Source of the DNA: Saccharopolyspora rhizosphaerae
Lineage (GTDB): Bacteria > Actinomycetota > Actinomycetes > Mycobacteriales > Pseudonocardiaceae
Length of the DNA: 64,000 bases
Direction: 5' to 3'
NCBI RefSeq assembly: GCF_003931915.1
Contig: NZ_RSAA01000007.1
Location: 434,001 to 498,000, forward strand
The position numbers and the translations under genes are program-made. Numbering within the stretch: the stretch's first letter is position 1; each line of letters starts with the position of its first letter. Under the pieces are notes generated by a model, which saw only the letters and a list, made by a program, of their open reading frames with translations, ran no database searches and was not told where the DNA came from. This document shows positions 8,584 through 18,642 of this stretch, piece after piece.

Positions 8584-9789
8584 TCAGATGACGTCGTCGT
8601 CGCGCCAGCGGCGCAACTGCTCCTCGTCGGCGCCGAGGACCTGGCCGTAGATCTCGGCGTTGTGCTCGCCGAGATCCGGCCCGAGCGAGCGGACCTCGCC
8701 CGGGGTCTCGGACAGGCGCGGCACGACGTTCTGCATCGGGATCTCACCCAGCTCCGGGTGCATCAGCCGGACGATGGCCTGGCGCGCCGCGAAGTGCGGG
8801 TCGGCGACCATGTCCGCCGCGGTGTAGACCCGACCGGCCGGAACCCCCGCCTCGTGCAGCGTGTCGAGCACGTCGTCGGCCTTGAACTCGCGGGTCCAGG
8901 CACCGATGAGCTCGTCGAGCTCCTCCTGGTGCTCACCCCGGGCGTCGTGGGTGCCGTAGCGCTCGCCGGTGGCCAGTTCCGGCCGGCCCATCGCCTCGCA
9001 CAGCCGCGTGAACACGGTGTCCCGGTTGGCGCCGATGATGATCTCGGCGCCGTCCGCGGTCGGGTAGGCGTTGCTGGGGGCGATGCGCGGCAGCACCGAT
9101 CCGGTGCGCTGCCGCTGGTAGCCGGCGATCTCCCACTCCGGCAGCAGCGACTCCATCATCGCCAGGACCGCCTCGTAGATGGCGGTGTCGACGACCTGAC
9201 CGCGCCCGGTGCGGTGGCGCGCGTGCAGCGCCATCACCGCACCCAAGGCCGAGAACGTCGCCGCGAGCGAGTCCCCGATGCTCACGCCCACGCGGCTCGG
9301 CGCGCGGTCCGGCTCACCGGTCACGTGCCGCATGCCGCCCATCGCCTCACCGATGGCGCCGAAACCGGCGCGCGAGGCGTACGGACCGTCCTGGCCGTAG
9401 CCGGTGACGCGGACCAGCACCAGCCGCGGGTTGATCTCCTGCAGCTCCTCGTAGCTCAGGCCCCAGCGCTCCAGCGTGCCCGGCCGGAAGTTCTCCACGA
9501 GGACGTCCGCGTTGGCCACGAGCTCGCGCAGGATCCGCTGCCCTTCGGTGGTGCGCAGGTTGGCGGTCACCGACTTCTTGCCGCGAGCGATCACCGGCCA
9601 GGCGAGGGACTTGCCCTCGTGCTTGACCTGGCCCCACTGCCGCATCGGATCGCCCGTGCCCGGGTCCTCGACCTTGATGACCTCGGCGCCGAAGTCGGCC
9701 AGCAGCTGGCCGCAGAACGGGCCGGCGATGAGCGTCCCCGCCTCGATGACGCGGACGTCCGACAGCGGACCGCTCGTCGTTGCCGTCAC
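8584..9789 (-). CDS. CaiB/BaiF family (class III) CoA-transferase
   Basis: 401 residues, normal for the family. VRVIEAGTLIAGPFCGQLLAD and EVIKVEDPGTGDPMRQW are the N-terminal CoA-binding signatures. The catalytic aspartate expected to form the acyl anhydride is Asp173 in VSIGDSLAAT, followed by TGRGQVVDTAIYEA. The enzyme moves CoA from one acyl-CoA (often succinyl-CoA) to a carboxylic acid. GTG 9789 overlaps the GntR gene stop by 4 bases, so the two are co-translated. With the divergent HMG-CoA-lyase-like gene, it plausibly activates a 3-hydroxy acid such as 3-hydroxy-3-methylglutarate or citramalate before cleavage (inference). Confidence 0.88.
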   Translation of the reverse strand: MTATTSGPLSDVRVIEAGTLIAGPFCGQLLADFGAEVIKVEDPGTGDPMRQWGQVKHEGKSLAWPVIARGKKSVTANLRTTEGQRILRELVANADVLVENFRPGTLERWGLSYEELQEINPRLVLVRVTGYGQDGPYASRAGFGAIGEAMGGMRHVTGEPDRAPSRVGVSIGDSLAATFSALGAVMALHARHRTGRGQVVDTAIYEAVLAMMESLLPEWEIAGYQRQRTGSVLPRIAPSNAYPTADGAEIIIGANRDTVFTRLCEAMGRPELATGERYGTHDARGEHQEELDELIGAWTREFKADDVLDTLHEAGVPAGRVYTAADMVADPHFAARQAIVRLMHPELGEIPMQNVVPRLSETPGEVRSLGPDLGEHNAEIYGQVLGADEEQLRRWRDDDVI

Positions 9790-10445
9790 TGGGTTTCCTC
9801 CTCTTCCTGGTCCGGGCGCAACAGCGTCGCCCGGGCGGCCAGCACGTGCGACTGCATGACGGCGTGCGCCCAGTCGCCGTCGCCTGCCGCGATGGCCTCG
9901 GTCAACTCGCGGTGCTGGGTGAAGCTGCGGTGGAGCTCGGCGGTCGTGTACCGGTGGAACGTGCGGCGCACCAGCGGCACCTCGATCACCCGCGAGAGCA
10001 GGTCCGGCAGCAGCCGCCGGCCGCCCGCCTGGTGGATCGCCTGGTGGAACTCCATGTTCAGCCGGGTGATCTCCTCGTGCGCCCCGTCCTGGTCGAGGCG
10101 CTCCAGCTGCCGCTCCATGGCGTCGCAGAGCTCGCGCAGCCGTGCCACGTCGACGTCGCCGCGCAAGGCCGCGTTGCGGGCGGCGTAGCTCTCCAGCACG
10201 CTGCGCAGCCCGAAGATCTCCTCGAAGTCCTCCGCGCTGAGCGAGACGACCTCCGCGCCGCGGTTGGGGACCACCTGCACCAGGCCGTCGGCCTGCAACC
10301 GCCGGAGGGCCTCGCGCACCGGGGTGCGGCTGAGGCCGTAGTCCTCGGCGAGCTGCTCCTCGCGCAACCGGGAGCCCGCCGGGCGCACCCCGGTGAGGAT
10401 GTCCTCGCGAAGCGCCCCGTAAGCACGCGCGGCAGCTTGTGACAC
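9786..10445 (-). CDS. GntR family transcriptional regulator (FadR/FCD subgroup)
   Basis: 219 residues. The winged helix-turn-helix (about 5-70) contains LREEQLAEDYGLSRTPVREAL, and the C-terminal half has the FCD ligand-domain pattern with EFHQAIHQAGG. FCD regulators sense carboxylic acids. I chose GTG 10445 because GAAGGGAAG lies at the right distance upstream; a GTG at 10472 is also in frame but would put the start inside the operator palindrome. Two copies of ATTGTGCACAA flank the divergent promoters, fitting autoregulation plus control of the lyase gene. A similar palindrome stands in front of the PDC-pathway operon. Confidence 0.85.
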   Translation of the reverse strand: MSQAAARAYGALREDILTGVRPAGSRLREEQLAEDYGLSRTPVREALRRLQADGLVQVVPNRGAEVVSLSAEDFEEIFGLRSVLESYAARNAALRGDVDVARLRELCDAMERQLERLDQDGAHEEITRLNMEFHQAIHQAGGRRLLPDLLSRVIEVPLVRRTFHRYTTAELHRSFTQHRELTEAIAAGDGDWAHAVMQSHVLAARATLLRPDQEEEETQ

Positions 10446-10462
10446 GTCCCACTTCCCTTCAA

Positions 10463-10476
10463 GATTGTGCACAACC
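10463..10476. promoter_or_regulatory. GntR-type operator, copy 1
   Basis: GATTGTGCACAACC contains the perfect palindrome TTGTGCACAA (10465-10474). It lies just upstream of the GntR start, a typical place for autorepression. FadR-subgroup proteins generally bind TTGT-N2-ACAA-like sites. Confidence 0.6.
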
Positions 10477-10548
10477 TAGCAAGCCGGATCTGTTCTGAAC
10501 AGACCTTGCGCCAGGTTGGTCAAGGGCAGAGGATGGCGACCGCACCAT

Positions 10549-10562
10549 GATTGTGCACAAAA
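10549..10562. promoter_or_regulatory. GntR-type operator, copy 2
   Basis: GATTGTGCACAAAA repeats the same 10-bp palindrome (10551-10560) directly before the AAGGAGG ribosome site of the lyase gene. Binding here would block transcription or elongation of that gene. Confidence 0.6.
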
Positions 10563-10572
10563 GGAGGCGATC

Positions 10573-11481
10573 ATGACCGCTCCCCTGCCGTCCGGCATCG
10601 ATGTCGTGGAGGTCGGGCCCCGTGACGGCCTGCAGAACGAGAGCACCCTGCTGCCCACGGCGACGAAGGTGGAGTTCATCGAGCGGGCGATCGCGGCGGG
10701 CGCGCGCCGGATCGAGGCCGTCTCCTTCGTGCACCCCCGGCTCGTCCCGCAGATGGCCGACGCCGAGGACGTGATGGCCGCCGTGCCGCAGCGCGACGAC
10801 GTCTCCTACTCGGGACTGGTGCTCAACCGGCGGGGCTTCGACCGCGCGCAGGCGACCGGGTTGTCCGAGATCAACGTGGTGGTCGTGGCCACCGACGAGT
10901 TCAGCAAGCGCAACCAGGGCGTGACCACCGAGGAGGGGCTGCGCGCCTGGGAGGACATCGCCGCGCGCGCCCACGCCGCGGGGATCCGTCCGGTGGCCAC
11001 GATCGCGGTGGCGTTCGGCTGCCCGTTCGAGGGCCCGGTCAGCAGTGATCACGTGGTCGAGCTGGCGCGCCGCGTCGCCGACGCGGGCCCGTACGAGCTC
11101 GCGCTGGCCGACACCATCGGCGCGGGTGTGCCGACCCAGGTCGGCGAGCTGGTCAGCCGGATCCGCGAGGAGACCGGCGCCCGGATGCGCTGCCACTTCC
11201 ACAACACCCGGAACACCGGCTACGCCAACGCCTTCGCGGCCGCGACCACTGGTGTGTCCACCTTGGACGCCAGCATCGGGGGGATCGGCGGGTGCCCGTT
11301 CGCGCCCAACGCCACGGGCAACATCGCCACCGAGGACCTCGAACACCTGCTGTCCGGCATGGGCGTGCGCACCGGCCTCGACCTGGAAGCCCTGTCCCGC
11401 ACCGGCACCTGGATCGGCGAACAGCTCGGTGAGGAAGCCCCCGCGCTGCTCGGGAAGGCAGGCCCGTTCCCCCAGCGGTAA
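10573..11481 (+). CDS. Hydroxymethylglutaryl-CoA lyase family protein
   Basis: 302 residues, full length for HMG-CoA lyase. VEVGPRDGLQNE supplies the catalytic Arg-Asp pair, CHFHNTRNTGYAN the divalent-metal histidines, and GGIGGCPFAPNATGN the flexible cysteine loop. The enzyme splits 3-hydroxy-3-methylglutaryl-CoA or a close analogue into acetyl-CoA and a keto acid in the cytoplasm. ATG 10573 follows a near-perfect AAGGAGG at 10561. It is transcribed divergently from GntR-CaiB with an operator in between. Because the group also includes citramalyl-CoA-like lyases, the exact substrate is open. Confidence 0.87.
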   Translation: MTAPLPSGIDVVEVGPRDGLQNESTLLPTATKVEFIERAIAAGARRIEAVSFVHPRLVPQMADAEDVMAAVPQRDDVSYSGLVLNRRGFDRAQATGLSEINVVVVATDEFSKRNQGVTTEEGLRAWEDIAARAHAAGIRPVATIAVAFGCPFEGPVSSDHVVELARRVADAGPYELALADTIGAGVPTQVGELVSRIREETGARMRCHFHNTRNTGYANAFAAATTGVSTLDASIGGIGGCPFAPNATGNIATEDLEHLLSGMGVRTGLDLEALSRTGTWIGEQLGEEAPALLGKAGPFPQR

Positions 11482-11498
11482 CGCGCATCCGCACGTAG

Positions 11499-11533
11499 GA
11501 GCGCCGAGCACCCCGTCGAGGTGCTCGGCGCTC
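11499..11533 (+). terminator. Terminator after the lyase gene
   Basis: A perfect 14-bp stem (11499-11512 with 11520-11533) and a 7-base loop begin 17 bases after the lyase stop. No T-run is present, as is usual in high-GC actinomycetes. Confidence 0.7.
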
Positions 11534-11544
11534 TGCTTCCGGGC

Positions 11545-11736
11545 GGCAGCCGCTGCTCCAGGTGCGGAACTCACCCAGCACCGCCTCAGGTTCAAGGCAG
11601 CTCGCAGCGGTAGCCGCGTCTTCAAGTGCGGAACTCACCCCGCACCGCCGCGGCATCCAGGCGGCCCGCGGCGGCAGCCGCTTCGTCAGGTGAGGGACTC
11701 AACCGGCACCGCCGCAGGTTCTGAGCGGCTTCGTGG
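11545..11736. repeat. Three tandem copies of a 64-bp imperfect repeat
   Basis: Units begin at 11545, 11609 and 11673, each opening with GGYAGCCGC and containing TGCGGAACTCACC or a close variant, then a CCGC-rich half. Spacing is exactly 64 bp although the units differ in sequence. The repeat fills most of the 360-base gap between the lyase and the subtilase gene; 11737-11841 shows nothing recognisable. No reading frame across it looks real. Confidence 0.7.
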
Positions 11737-11841
11737 CGAGTACGCCGCGACCGCGTACCCGAAGTGCTCCCGGAGCGGCGCACGGAGCCGCTCAGGTCCT
11801 GCCACCCGCACCGGCCGGCGGAAAGAGCGCTCAACGAAACC

Positions 11842-13062
<1,221 letters not shown>

Positions 13063-13482
13063 CGGAAAACCCCTCCGTTTGATCCGAACCTCGCCGACCA
13101 CGACGACGTGCTGCGTCAACCCACCACGGCAGACCGTCCGGTCGGTACGAGCATGACGAGGACTGTGACACGCGCAACGACGGCTGTCCAGAAGGGTTCT
13201 CACGAAAATCGTTGCAGGAGGCGCACTTCGACACGCAGCCGTCCGCTTCGTACGATCCCGCAATAATTCTCGGCGAGAAGTGGAGAGGCGCCGTCCGATA
13301 CCGCGTGCTCGCACGGGTGCGCAGGGCGAAGCGGGGTCCCCGACCACGTGTACCAGCCGACCCCGGAGCGGGCCCCGCCGGGCCCCTCGCTTCGAACCGC
13401 GGCAGTCCGCGCGGAGGACGGGTTCTGCTGCGCGGTTCGGAGTGGCAGCGTGACATCCGGTTCCTCGACGAAGGGTGGGCGT
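13063..13482. other. Divergent promoter region, no gene
   Basis: 420 bases between the protease and the TPP-enzyme operon, transcribed in opposite directions. It is slightly less GC-rich around 13195-13275, as expected for promoters. I see no clear operator and no coding frame. Confidence 0.45.
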
Positions 13483-14025
13483 GTGACCTCAGTGAGCTAT
13501 GCCGAGGCCGCTGCGGCCGGGATCTGGGACGCCGGCGCCGAGCGGGTCGGTTACATCCCGTCGGTGACGGTCGCGCCGGTCATCTCGGCGCTGGTGGAGG
13601 CCGACGGTGGCGCGGACGGGACTTCGCCGCACGTGACGCCGCTGTCGCGGGAGGAGGAAGCGATCGGGCTGATCGGCGCCCTGCCGCTGGCGGGCGGGTT
13701 CGGCGCGGTCGTCATGCAGGACAACGGTTTCGGCAACGCGCTGACGGCGCTGACCACGTTCTCGCTGTCCTACCACCTGCCACTGCTCGTCTTCGCCAAC
13801 ACGCGTGGCGGGCTCGGCGAGTACAACTCCATGATCCACTCGATCAGCCAGCACGCCCCCGCGCTGCTGCGCACCGCCGGGCTTCCGGTCTTCGAACTCG
13901 ACCGCCGTTCCTCACCGCAGGACTGGCGCGACGCCACCACCGAGGCCGGAGTGCACGCGCGGATGACCTACCGGCCGGTCGTCGTCCTCGCCTCCTTCTG
14001 GAACACCGATGGGAAGGTCGCCTGA
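13483..14025 (+). CDS. TPP-dependent 2-oxoacid decarboxylase, alpha (PYR-domain) subunit
   Basis: 180 residues, a stand-alone TPP pyrimidine-binding domain like the alpha subunit of sulfopyruvate decarboxylase (ComD). TPLSREEEAIGLIGALPLAGG carries the conserved glutamate that activates the thiamine ring, and VVMQDNGFGNALTAL follows as usual. GTG 13483 has GAAGGGTGGG just upstream; a GTG at 13492 is a less likely alternative. The stop overlaps the next gene's ATG (TGATG), so both halves are made together. The 2-oxoacid substrate is not known; sulfopyruvate, phosphonopyruvate or a pathway-specific acid are candidates. Confidence 0.8.
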   Translation: MTSVSYAEAAAAGIWDAGAERVGYIPSVTVAPVISALVEADGGADGTSPHVTPLSREEEAIGLIGALPLAGGFGAVVMQDNGFGNALTALTTFSLSYHLPLLVFANTRGGLGEYNSMIHSISQHAPALLRTAGLPVFELDRRSSPQDWRDATTEAGVHARMTYRPVVVLASFWNTDGKVA

Positions 14026-14603
14026 TGCGCCGCCTCGAAGCCCTGCAGCACCTCGCCGACCTGACCGAGGGCCGCCCGGTGGTGGTGACCTGCGCGGCGA
14101 CCAGCCGCGAGCTCGCCTCGATCGCCGACCGGGACAACCACCTCTACCTGCTCGACTCGATGGGCCTGGCCGGTTCGGTGACCACCGGACTGGCGATGGC
14201 CGTGGCGGACTCGCCGGTCGAGAAGGTCATCGGCATCGAGGGCGACGGATCGCTGCTGATGAACCCGAACGTGCTGCCCACCGGCGGCTACACGCGCCCG
14301 CGCGCCCTGTTCCTGGCCCTGCTGGACAACCGCGCCTACGGCTCCACCGCCGGACTGCCCACCTACACCGACCGCGTCGACCTCGGCGCGGTGGCCGAAG
14401 CCGCGGGGTGGACCACCGGCCGCGCCGAGGACCCCGAGGCGCTGCGCGAGGAGTTCACCCGGCTGCTCGGCACGCCAGGACCGGTGTTCCTGCACGTGCG
14501 CATCGAACCGGGCAACGCCGCGGACATCCCGAAGCTGCTGGTGGACCCCGTCGTGCTCACCCACCGGTTCCAGGCCTGGCTCACCAGCGTCCTCAGCGGC
14601 TGA
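14025..14603 (+). CDS. TPP-dependent 2-oxoacid decarboxylase, beta (PP-domain) subunit
   Basis: 192 residues, the diphosphate-binding half. GIEGDGSLLMNPNVL is the GDG-N motif that binds Mg2+ and the TPP diphosphate, and ALLDNRAYGSTAGLPTYT follows in the usual place. It resembles ComE-type beta subunits. Together with the upstream subunit it would form an alpha/beta decarboxylase. It overlaps that gene by one base and converges with the MFS gene of the PDC operon, leaving only 6 bases between stops. That proximity hints at, but does not prove, a shared pathway. Confidence 0.8.
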   Translation: MRRLEALQHLADLTEGRPVVVTCAATSRELASIADRDNHLYLLDSMGLAGSVTTGLAMAVADSPVEKVIGIEGDGSLLMNPNVLPTGGYTRPRALFLALLDNRAYGSTAGLPTYTDRVDLGAVAEAAGWTTGRAEDPEALREEFTRLLGTPGPVFLHVRIEPGNAADIPKLLVDPVVLTHRFQAWLTSVLSG

Positions 14604-14609
14604 CGGGCC

Positions 14610-15962
14610 TCAGACGGTCTCGGCGGCCTGCGCTTCGAGCCGGATCTTGCGGGTGGCGGGCCCGAACAGCGCCAGGGCCAGCGCACCGACGGCCCAGGTT
14701 CCCGCGATGAAGTAGAAGACGGTCATGTAGCCGTAGCCGCTGTAGAGGGCGGCGATGATCAGCGGCCCGACCGCGTTGGACAACCGGCCGACGCCGTAGG
14801 AGATCGAGGTGCCCAGCGAGCGGCCGTGGGTGTCGTAGAGCTCCGGCGAGTAGGCGTAGGCCAGGGCCGTGTAGCCGCGCTCGAAGAGGTTGACCATGAA
14901 CCCGAAGACGACGACCAGCACGGGGATGAAGGTCAACCCGTACAGCAGGCCGGACCCGGCGATGACCAGGCCGAACACCACCAGGCACCACTTGCGCTCG
15001 AACCGGTCGGTGACCTGCGCGGCCAGGAAGGACCCGAGCGGTGCACCGACGGTGGTCAGGGCGACGAAGAAGAGGGAGTCCTCGACGCTGACGCCTTCGG
15101 CGGCCAGCAGGGTGGGCGCCCACGAGGAGAAGCCGAAGAAGCCGATGGTCTGGCTGATCCACAGGACCGACAGCAGGATCGTCGGGAACAGGAACTTCTT
15201 CTGCTTGAGCAAGGCCCAGCCGGGCCCCGTGGTGGGTTCGGCCTCGACCGGTGGAGCGGCGGCGGGAAGCTCACCGTGCTCCGCGGCGGCCTCGCCCTCC
15301 AGACGTCGCAGGACGGCTTCGGCCTCGTCGCTGCGCCCGCGGGACTCCAACCACTGCGGCGATTCGACGAGCCTGCGCAGGAAGAGCAGGAACAGCACGC
15401 CCAGGGCGCCCCACAGGTAGACCAGGCGCCAGGTCTGCTCGCCGAGCGGCACCAGGAACGAGGCGATGAGGTTGGTGGCGGGCGTGCCGCAGATGCCGAT
15501 CATGATGACGTAGGCCTGGAACTTGCCGCGCTGTGCGCGCGGGAAGACCTCGTTGAGGTAGACCACCGCGACCACCGTCATCGCCGACAGGCCCGCGCTG
15601 GTCAGGACGCGGAACACGCCCATCGACAGCATGTCCTGGGCGAACGCGGTGGCCAGCGACCAGGTCGAGAACCACAGCGTGGTCAGCGTCAAGGTCCGCT
15701 TGCGGCCCAGCCGGTCCGCCAGACCTCCCGCCACGACCGATCCGAGGAACATCCCCACGAAGGACAGCGAGGTCACGTAGGCGATGTGGCTGACGTCGGA
15801 GCCCCACTGCACGCGCACCTTCGGCGCGGTGATGGCGAAGGTGTTGATGTCGGCGAACTCGAAGAAGTACGCGAACGCCAGAGCGACGATCGTGGTCTTG
15901 TGGAACCTCGAGATCGGCAACCGGTCGACCCGGTTGGCCGAGTTGGTGGCGGAGTGCGGCAC
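14610..15962 (-). CDS. MFS transporter, probable aromatic acid / dicarboxylate importer
   Basis: 450 residues with 12 predicted helices and a charged loop in the middle (about 205-250). MFS signatures are GGLADRLGRKRTLTLT between helices 2 and 3 and an FPRAQRGKFQAYV segment. It resembles metabolite:H+ symporters of the AAHS/sugar-porter type. GTG 15962 follows TAGGAG. It is the last gene of the operon for PDC breakdown, so it likely imports PDC, a related pyrone or an aromatic acid precursor (inference from position). Confidence 0.85.
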   Translation of the reverse strand: MPHSATNSANRVDRLPISRFHKTTIVALAFAYFFEFADINTFAITAPKVRVQWGSDVSHIAYVTSLSFVGMFLGSVVAGGLADRLGRKRTLTLTTLWFSTWSLATAFAQDMLSMGVFRVLTSAGLSAMTVVAVVYLNEVFPRAQRGKFQAYVIMIGICGTPATNLIASFLVPLGEQTWRLVYLWGALGVLFLLFLRRLVESPQWLESRGRSDEAEAVLRRLEGEAAAEHGELPAAAPPVEAEPTTGPGWALLKQKKFLFPTILLSVLWISQTIGFFGFSSWAPTLLAAEGVSVEDSLFFVALTTVGAPLGSFLAAQVTDRFERKWCLVVFGLVIAGSGLLYGLTFIPVLVVVFGFMVNLFERGYTALAYAYSPELYDTHGRSLGTSISYGVGRLSNAVGPLIIAALYSGYGYMTVFYFIAGTWAVGALALALFGPATRKIRLEAQAAETV

Positions 15963-16005
15963 TGCGGTCTCCTACGGGGTGAGGGCGTCGTCGCCCGTTC
16001 GTCGC

Positions 16006-16920
16006 TCAGGACTGCTCGTCGGGCCAGTACAGGCGCATCGGGTTGTCGACGAGCAGCGCCTGCTGCTGTTCGGCGGTGACGGCGAGGTGCCGCACGTGGT
16101 CGAGCAGGAGGCCGTCGTCGGGCATGTGGTCGGTGAGGTTGGGGTGCGGCCAGTCCGTGCCCCACAGGACGCGGTCGGGGAAGGTCTCGACGACCCGGCG
16201 GGCGAACGGGACGACGTCGGTGTAGGCGTGCTGTTCGCCGTGCAGCGCGGGCGGTCCGATCTTGCTCAGCCGCTCGGGGCAGGACACCTTGACCCACGCG
16301 CCGCTGCGGTCGGCGAAGTCGAGGAAGCGGGCGAACTCCGGGCCCTCGGGGTCCGCGCTCACGTCGGGCCGTCCCATGTGGTCGATGACGAGCGGGACCG
16401 GCAACGACAGGAAGAACTCCTCGAGGTGGGGCAGGTCCGGGGCCTCGAAGTAGAGGACGACGTGCCAGCCCAGCGGGGCGATCTTGGTGGCGGTTTCCTC
16501 CAGCGCCGCGGTGGGCGCAGCGTCGACGAGCCGCTTGACGAAGTTGAAGCGCACCCCGCGAACACCCGCCTCGTGCAGGCGTTCCAGCTCCTCCGGGGTG
16601 ACGTCGGGGTCCACTGCAGCCACTCCGCGGGCGCGTCCGTCCGAGGCGAGCAGGGCGTCGACGAGCGCGCTGTTGTCACTGCCGTGGCAGGTGGCCTGGA
16701 CGATGACGTTGCGGGAGAGGCCCAGGTGGTCGCGCAGCGCGAACAGCTGCTCCTCGCCGGCGTCCACCGGCGTGTACTTGCGCTCGGGGGCGAACGGGAA
16801 CCGCGCGGCCGGGCCGAAGACGTGGCAGTGCGCGTCGACCGCCCCGGCGGGGGCGGTGAAGGTCGGTGTGCTCGGCTCGGGGTGCCACCGCAGCCAGCCG
16901 GGGGTCACGTCAGTCGACAT
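16006..16920 (-). CDS. ligI: 2-pyrone-4,6-dicarboxylate lactonase (LigI-like amidohydrolase)
   Basis: 304 residues. The amidohydrolase barrel begins with [18 protein letters not shown] and ends with [12 protein letters not shown], both characteristic of PDC hydrolase, which opens the pyrone ring to 4-oxalomesaconate without needing a metal. Length matches LigI (about 290-300). ATG 16920 lies 11 bases inside the upstream aldolase gene, indicating coupling. The neighbouring tautomerase, hydratase and aldolase genes complete the same pathway, which makes this assignment stronger than sequence alone. Confidence 0.85.
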   Translation of the reverse strand: MSTDVTPGWLRWHPEPSTPTFTAPAGAVDAHCHVFGPAARFPFAPERKYTPVDAGEEQLFALRDHLGLSRNVIVQATCHGSDNSALVDALLASDGRARGVAAVDPDVTPEELERLHEAGVRGVRFNFVKRLVDAAPTAALEETATKIAPLGWHVVLYFEAPDLPHLEEFFLSLPVPLVIDHMGRPDVSADPEGPEFARFLDFADRSGAWVKVSCPERLSKIGPPALHGEQHAYTDVVPFARRVVETFPDRVLWGTDWPHPNLTDHMPDDGLLLDHVRHLAVTAEQQQALLVDNPMRLYWPDEQS

Positions 16921-17593
16921 AGGTCAGTCCCAGGTCGGCGAGCTGGGGGCGCATGCCGTAGAGGTCGAGGCCGAGCTCGCCGTTCTGGAACTTCGCGCGC
17001 TTGCCCGCCTCGTTGGCCTCGCGCCGGCCCGCCGCCTCCGCGACCACAGCGGCCTTCCCCGCGGGCACCACGACCACCCCGTCGGAGTCGGCGACGATCA
17101 CGTCGCCGGGGTTGACCAGCGCGTTCGCCACCACGACGGGCACGTTGACCGAACCGAGGGTGGCCTTGACGGTGCCCTTGGCGTTGATCGCGCGGGAGAA
17201 CACCGGGAAGTCCATCTCCCGCAGCTCGTCCACGTCCCGGCAGCCACCGTCGATGATCAGGCCCCGAGCTCCGCGGGAGCGCAACGAGGTGGCGAGCAGT
17301 TCGCCGAAGAAGCCGTCCTCGGACTCGGTGGTGCAGCCGGCGACGACGACGTCACCGTCCTGCACCTGCTCGGCGGCGACGTGCAGCATCCAGTTGTCCC
17401 CCGGCTGCAGCAGAGCGGTCACGGCCGTGCCGCAGACCTTCGCGCCCGGGTAGACGGGCCGGACGTAGGGGCGCATCAGGCCGACCCGGCCCAGGGCCTC
17501 GTGCACCGTGGCCACCCCGAACCGCGACAGGGCTTCGACGGCGTCGCGATCGGCGCGCTCGACGGTGCGGTGGACGACTCCGAGTTCGTGCAC
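16910..17593 (-). CDS. ligK: 4-carboxy-4-hydroxy-2-oxoadipate aldolase (LigK/RraA family)
   Basis: 227 residues with an RraA-like fold. [17 protein letters not shown] holds the arginine and aspartate that position pyruvate enolate and Mg2+, and a [20 protein letters not shown] segment is typical. The class II aldolase splits 4-carboxy-4-hydroxy-2-oxoadipate to pyruvate and oxaloacetate and often also decarboxylates oxaloacetate. GTG 17593 has GAAGGAG upstream. It overlaps ligI by 11 bases and follows the hydratase gene by 26 bases. Confidence 0.86.
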   Translation of the reverse strand: MHELGVVHRTVERADRDAVEALSRFGVATVHEALGRVGLMRPYVRPVYPGAKVCGTAVTALLQPGDNWMLHVAAEQVQDGDVVVAGCTTESEDGFFGELLATSLRSRGARGLIIDGGCRDVDELREMDFPVFSRAINAKGTVKATLGSVNVPVVVANALVNPGDVIVADSDGVVVVPAGKAAVVAEAAGRREANEAGKRAKFQNGELGLDLYGMRPQLADLGLTYVD

Positions 17594-17619
17594 GGTGCGG
17601 CTCCTTCGTGGTGACGGCG

Positions 17620-18642
17620 TCAGCGGCCCTGGGCGGACAGGCGGGCGTCCAGTCGCGGGTACGCGCGACGGGCGTTGCCCTCTTCGATCGCGGCGAGGGA
17701 TTCGGCGGGGAGGCCGGCCTTCTCGACGTAGCGGCGGGTGTCGTCGAAGTGGTGGCCGGTGCGCGGGTCGACGCCGCGCACGGCGCCGATCATCTCCGAG
17801 GCGAACAGCACCGACGAGTGCGGGACGACGTCGAGCAGCAGGTCGATGCCGGGCTGGTGGTAGACGCAGGTGTCGAAGAAGACGTTGCCCAGCAACGCTT
17901 CTTCGGGTTCGGGCCTGCCCATCGCCTGGGCGAGTCCGCGGAACCGTCCCCAGTGGTAGGGAACCGCGCCACCACCGTGCGGGATCACCAGCCGCAGCCC
18001 GGGGAAGTCGGTGAACAGGTCGCCTTGCAGCAGCTGCACGAACGCGGTGGTGTCGGCGTTGAGGTAGTGCGCGCCGGTCGTGTGGAACGCCGGGTTGCAG
18101 CTGGTCGAGACGTGCACCATGGCGGGCACGTCGAGCTCGACGAGCTTCTCCCACACCGGGTACCAGTGGCGGTCGGTCAGCGGCGGCGCGGTCCAGTGCC
18201 CGCCCGAGGGATCCGGGTTGATGTTGACGGCGACCGCGCCCAGCTCGACGACGCGCTCCAGCTCGGGGATCACGGTCGCGGGGTCGACGCCGGGCGACTG
18301 CGGGAGCATGGCACCGAAGGCGAAGCGGCGGGGGTAGAGCTCGGCCACCCGGTGGCACAAGTCGTTGCAGATCCGCGCCCACGCCGAGGAGGTCTCGAAG
18401 TCGCCGATGTGGTGCGCCATGAACGACGCGCGCGGCGAGAACACGGTGACGTCGATGCCGCGCTCGTCCATCTGCTCGAGCTGCTGGGACTCCAGCGACG
18501 CGCGGATCTCGTCGTCGCTGATGACCGGTCCCGCCGGGTCCGGGCGCTGCGCCGGGTCGGTGAGCCCGGCGATCTGGGCGTCGCGCCAGCGCCCGAGCGG
18601 GGCCGGAGCGGTGGTGTAGTGGCCGTGGACGTCGATGATCAA
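17620..18642 (-). CDS. ligJ: 4-oxalomesaconate hydratase (LigJ-like amidohydrolase)
   Basis: 340 residues. [12 protein letters not shown] is the HxH metal-binding start typical of LigJ. The ACMSD-like amidohydrolase fold continues with [61 protein letters not shown] and [14 protein letters not shown]. The zinc enzyme adds water to 4-oxalomesaconate, giving 4-carboxy-4-hydroxy-2-oxoadipate. The start is a TTG at 18642 with AAGGAG at proper spacing, overlapping the tautomerase stop by 4 bases; no ATG or GTG fits better. Confidence 0.87.
   Translation of the reverse strand: MIIDVHGHYTTAPAPLGRWRDAQIAGLTDPAQRPDPAGPVISDDEIRASLESQQLEQMDERGIDVTVFSPRASFMAHHIGDFETSSAWARICNDLCHRVAELYPRRFAFGAMLPQSPGVDPATVIPELERVVELGAVAVNINPDPSGGHWTAPPLTDRHWYPVWEKLVELDVPAMVHVSTSCNPAFHTTGAHYLNADTTAFVQLLQGDLFTDFPGLRLVIPHGGGAVPYHWGRFRGLAQAMGRPEPEEALLGNVFFDTCVYHQPGIDLLLDVVPHSSVLFASEMIGAVRGVDPRTGHHFDDTRRYVEKAGLPAESLAAIEEGNARRAYPRLDARLSAQGR

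Noticed and set aside
10446-10472. Alternative GTG start of the GntR gene at 10472
   Set aside because: It would place the start codon inside the operator palindrome and lacks a ribosome site, while GTG 10445 has a good one.
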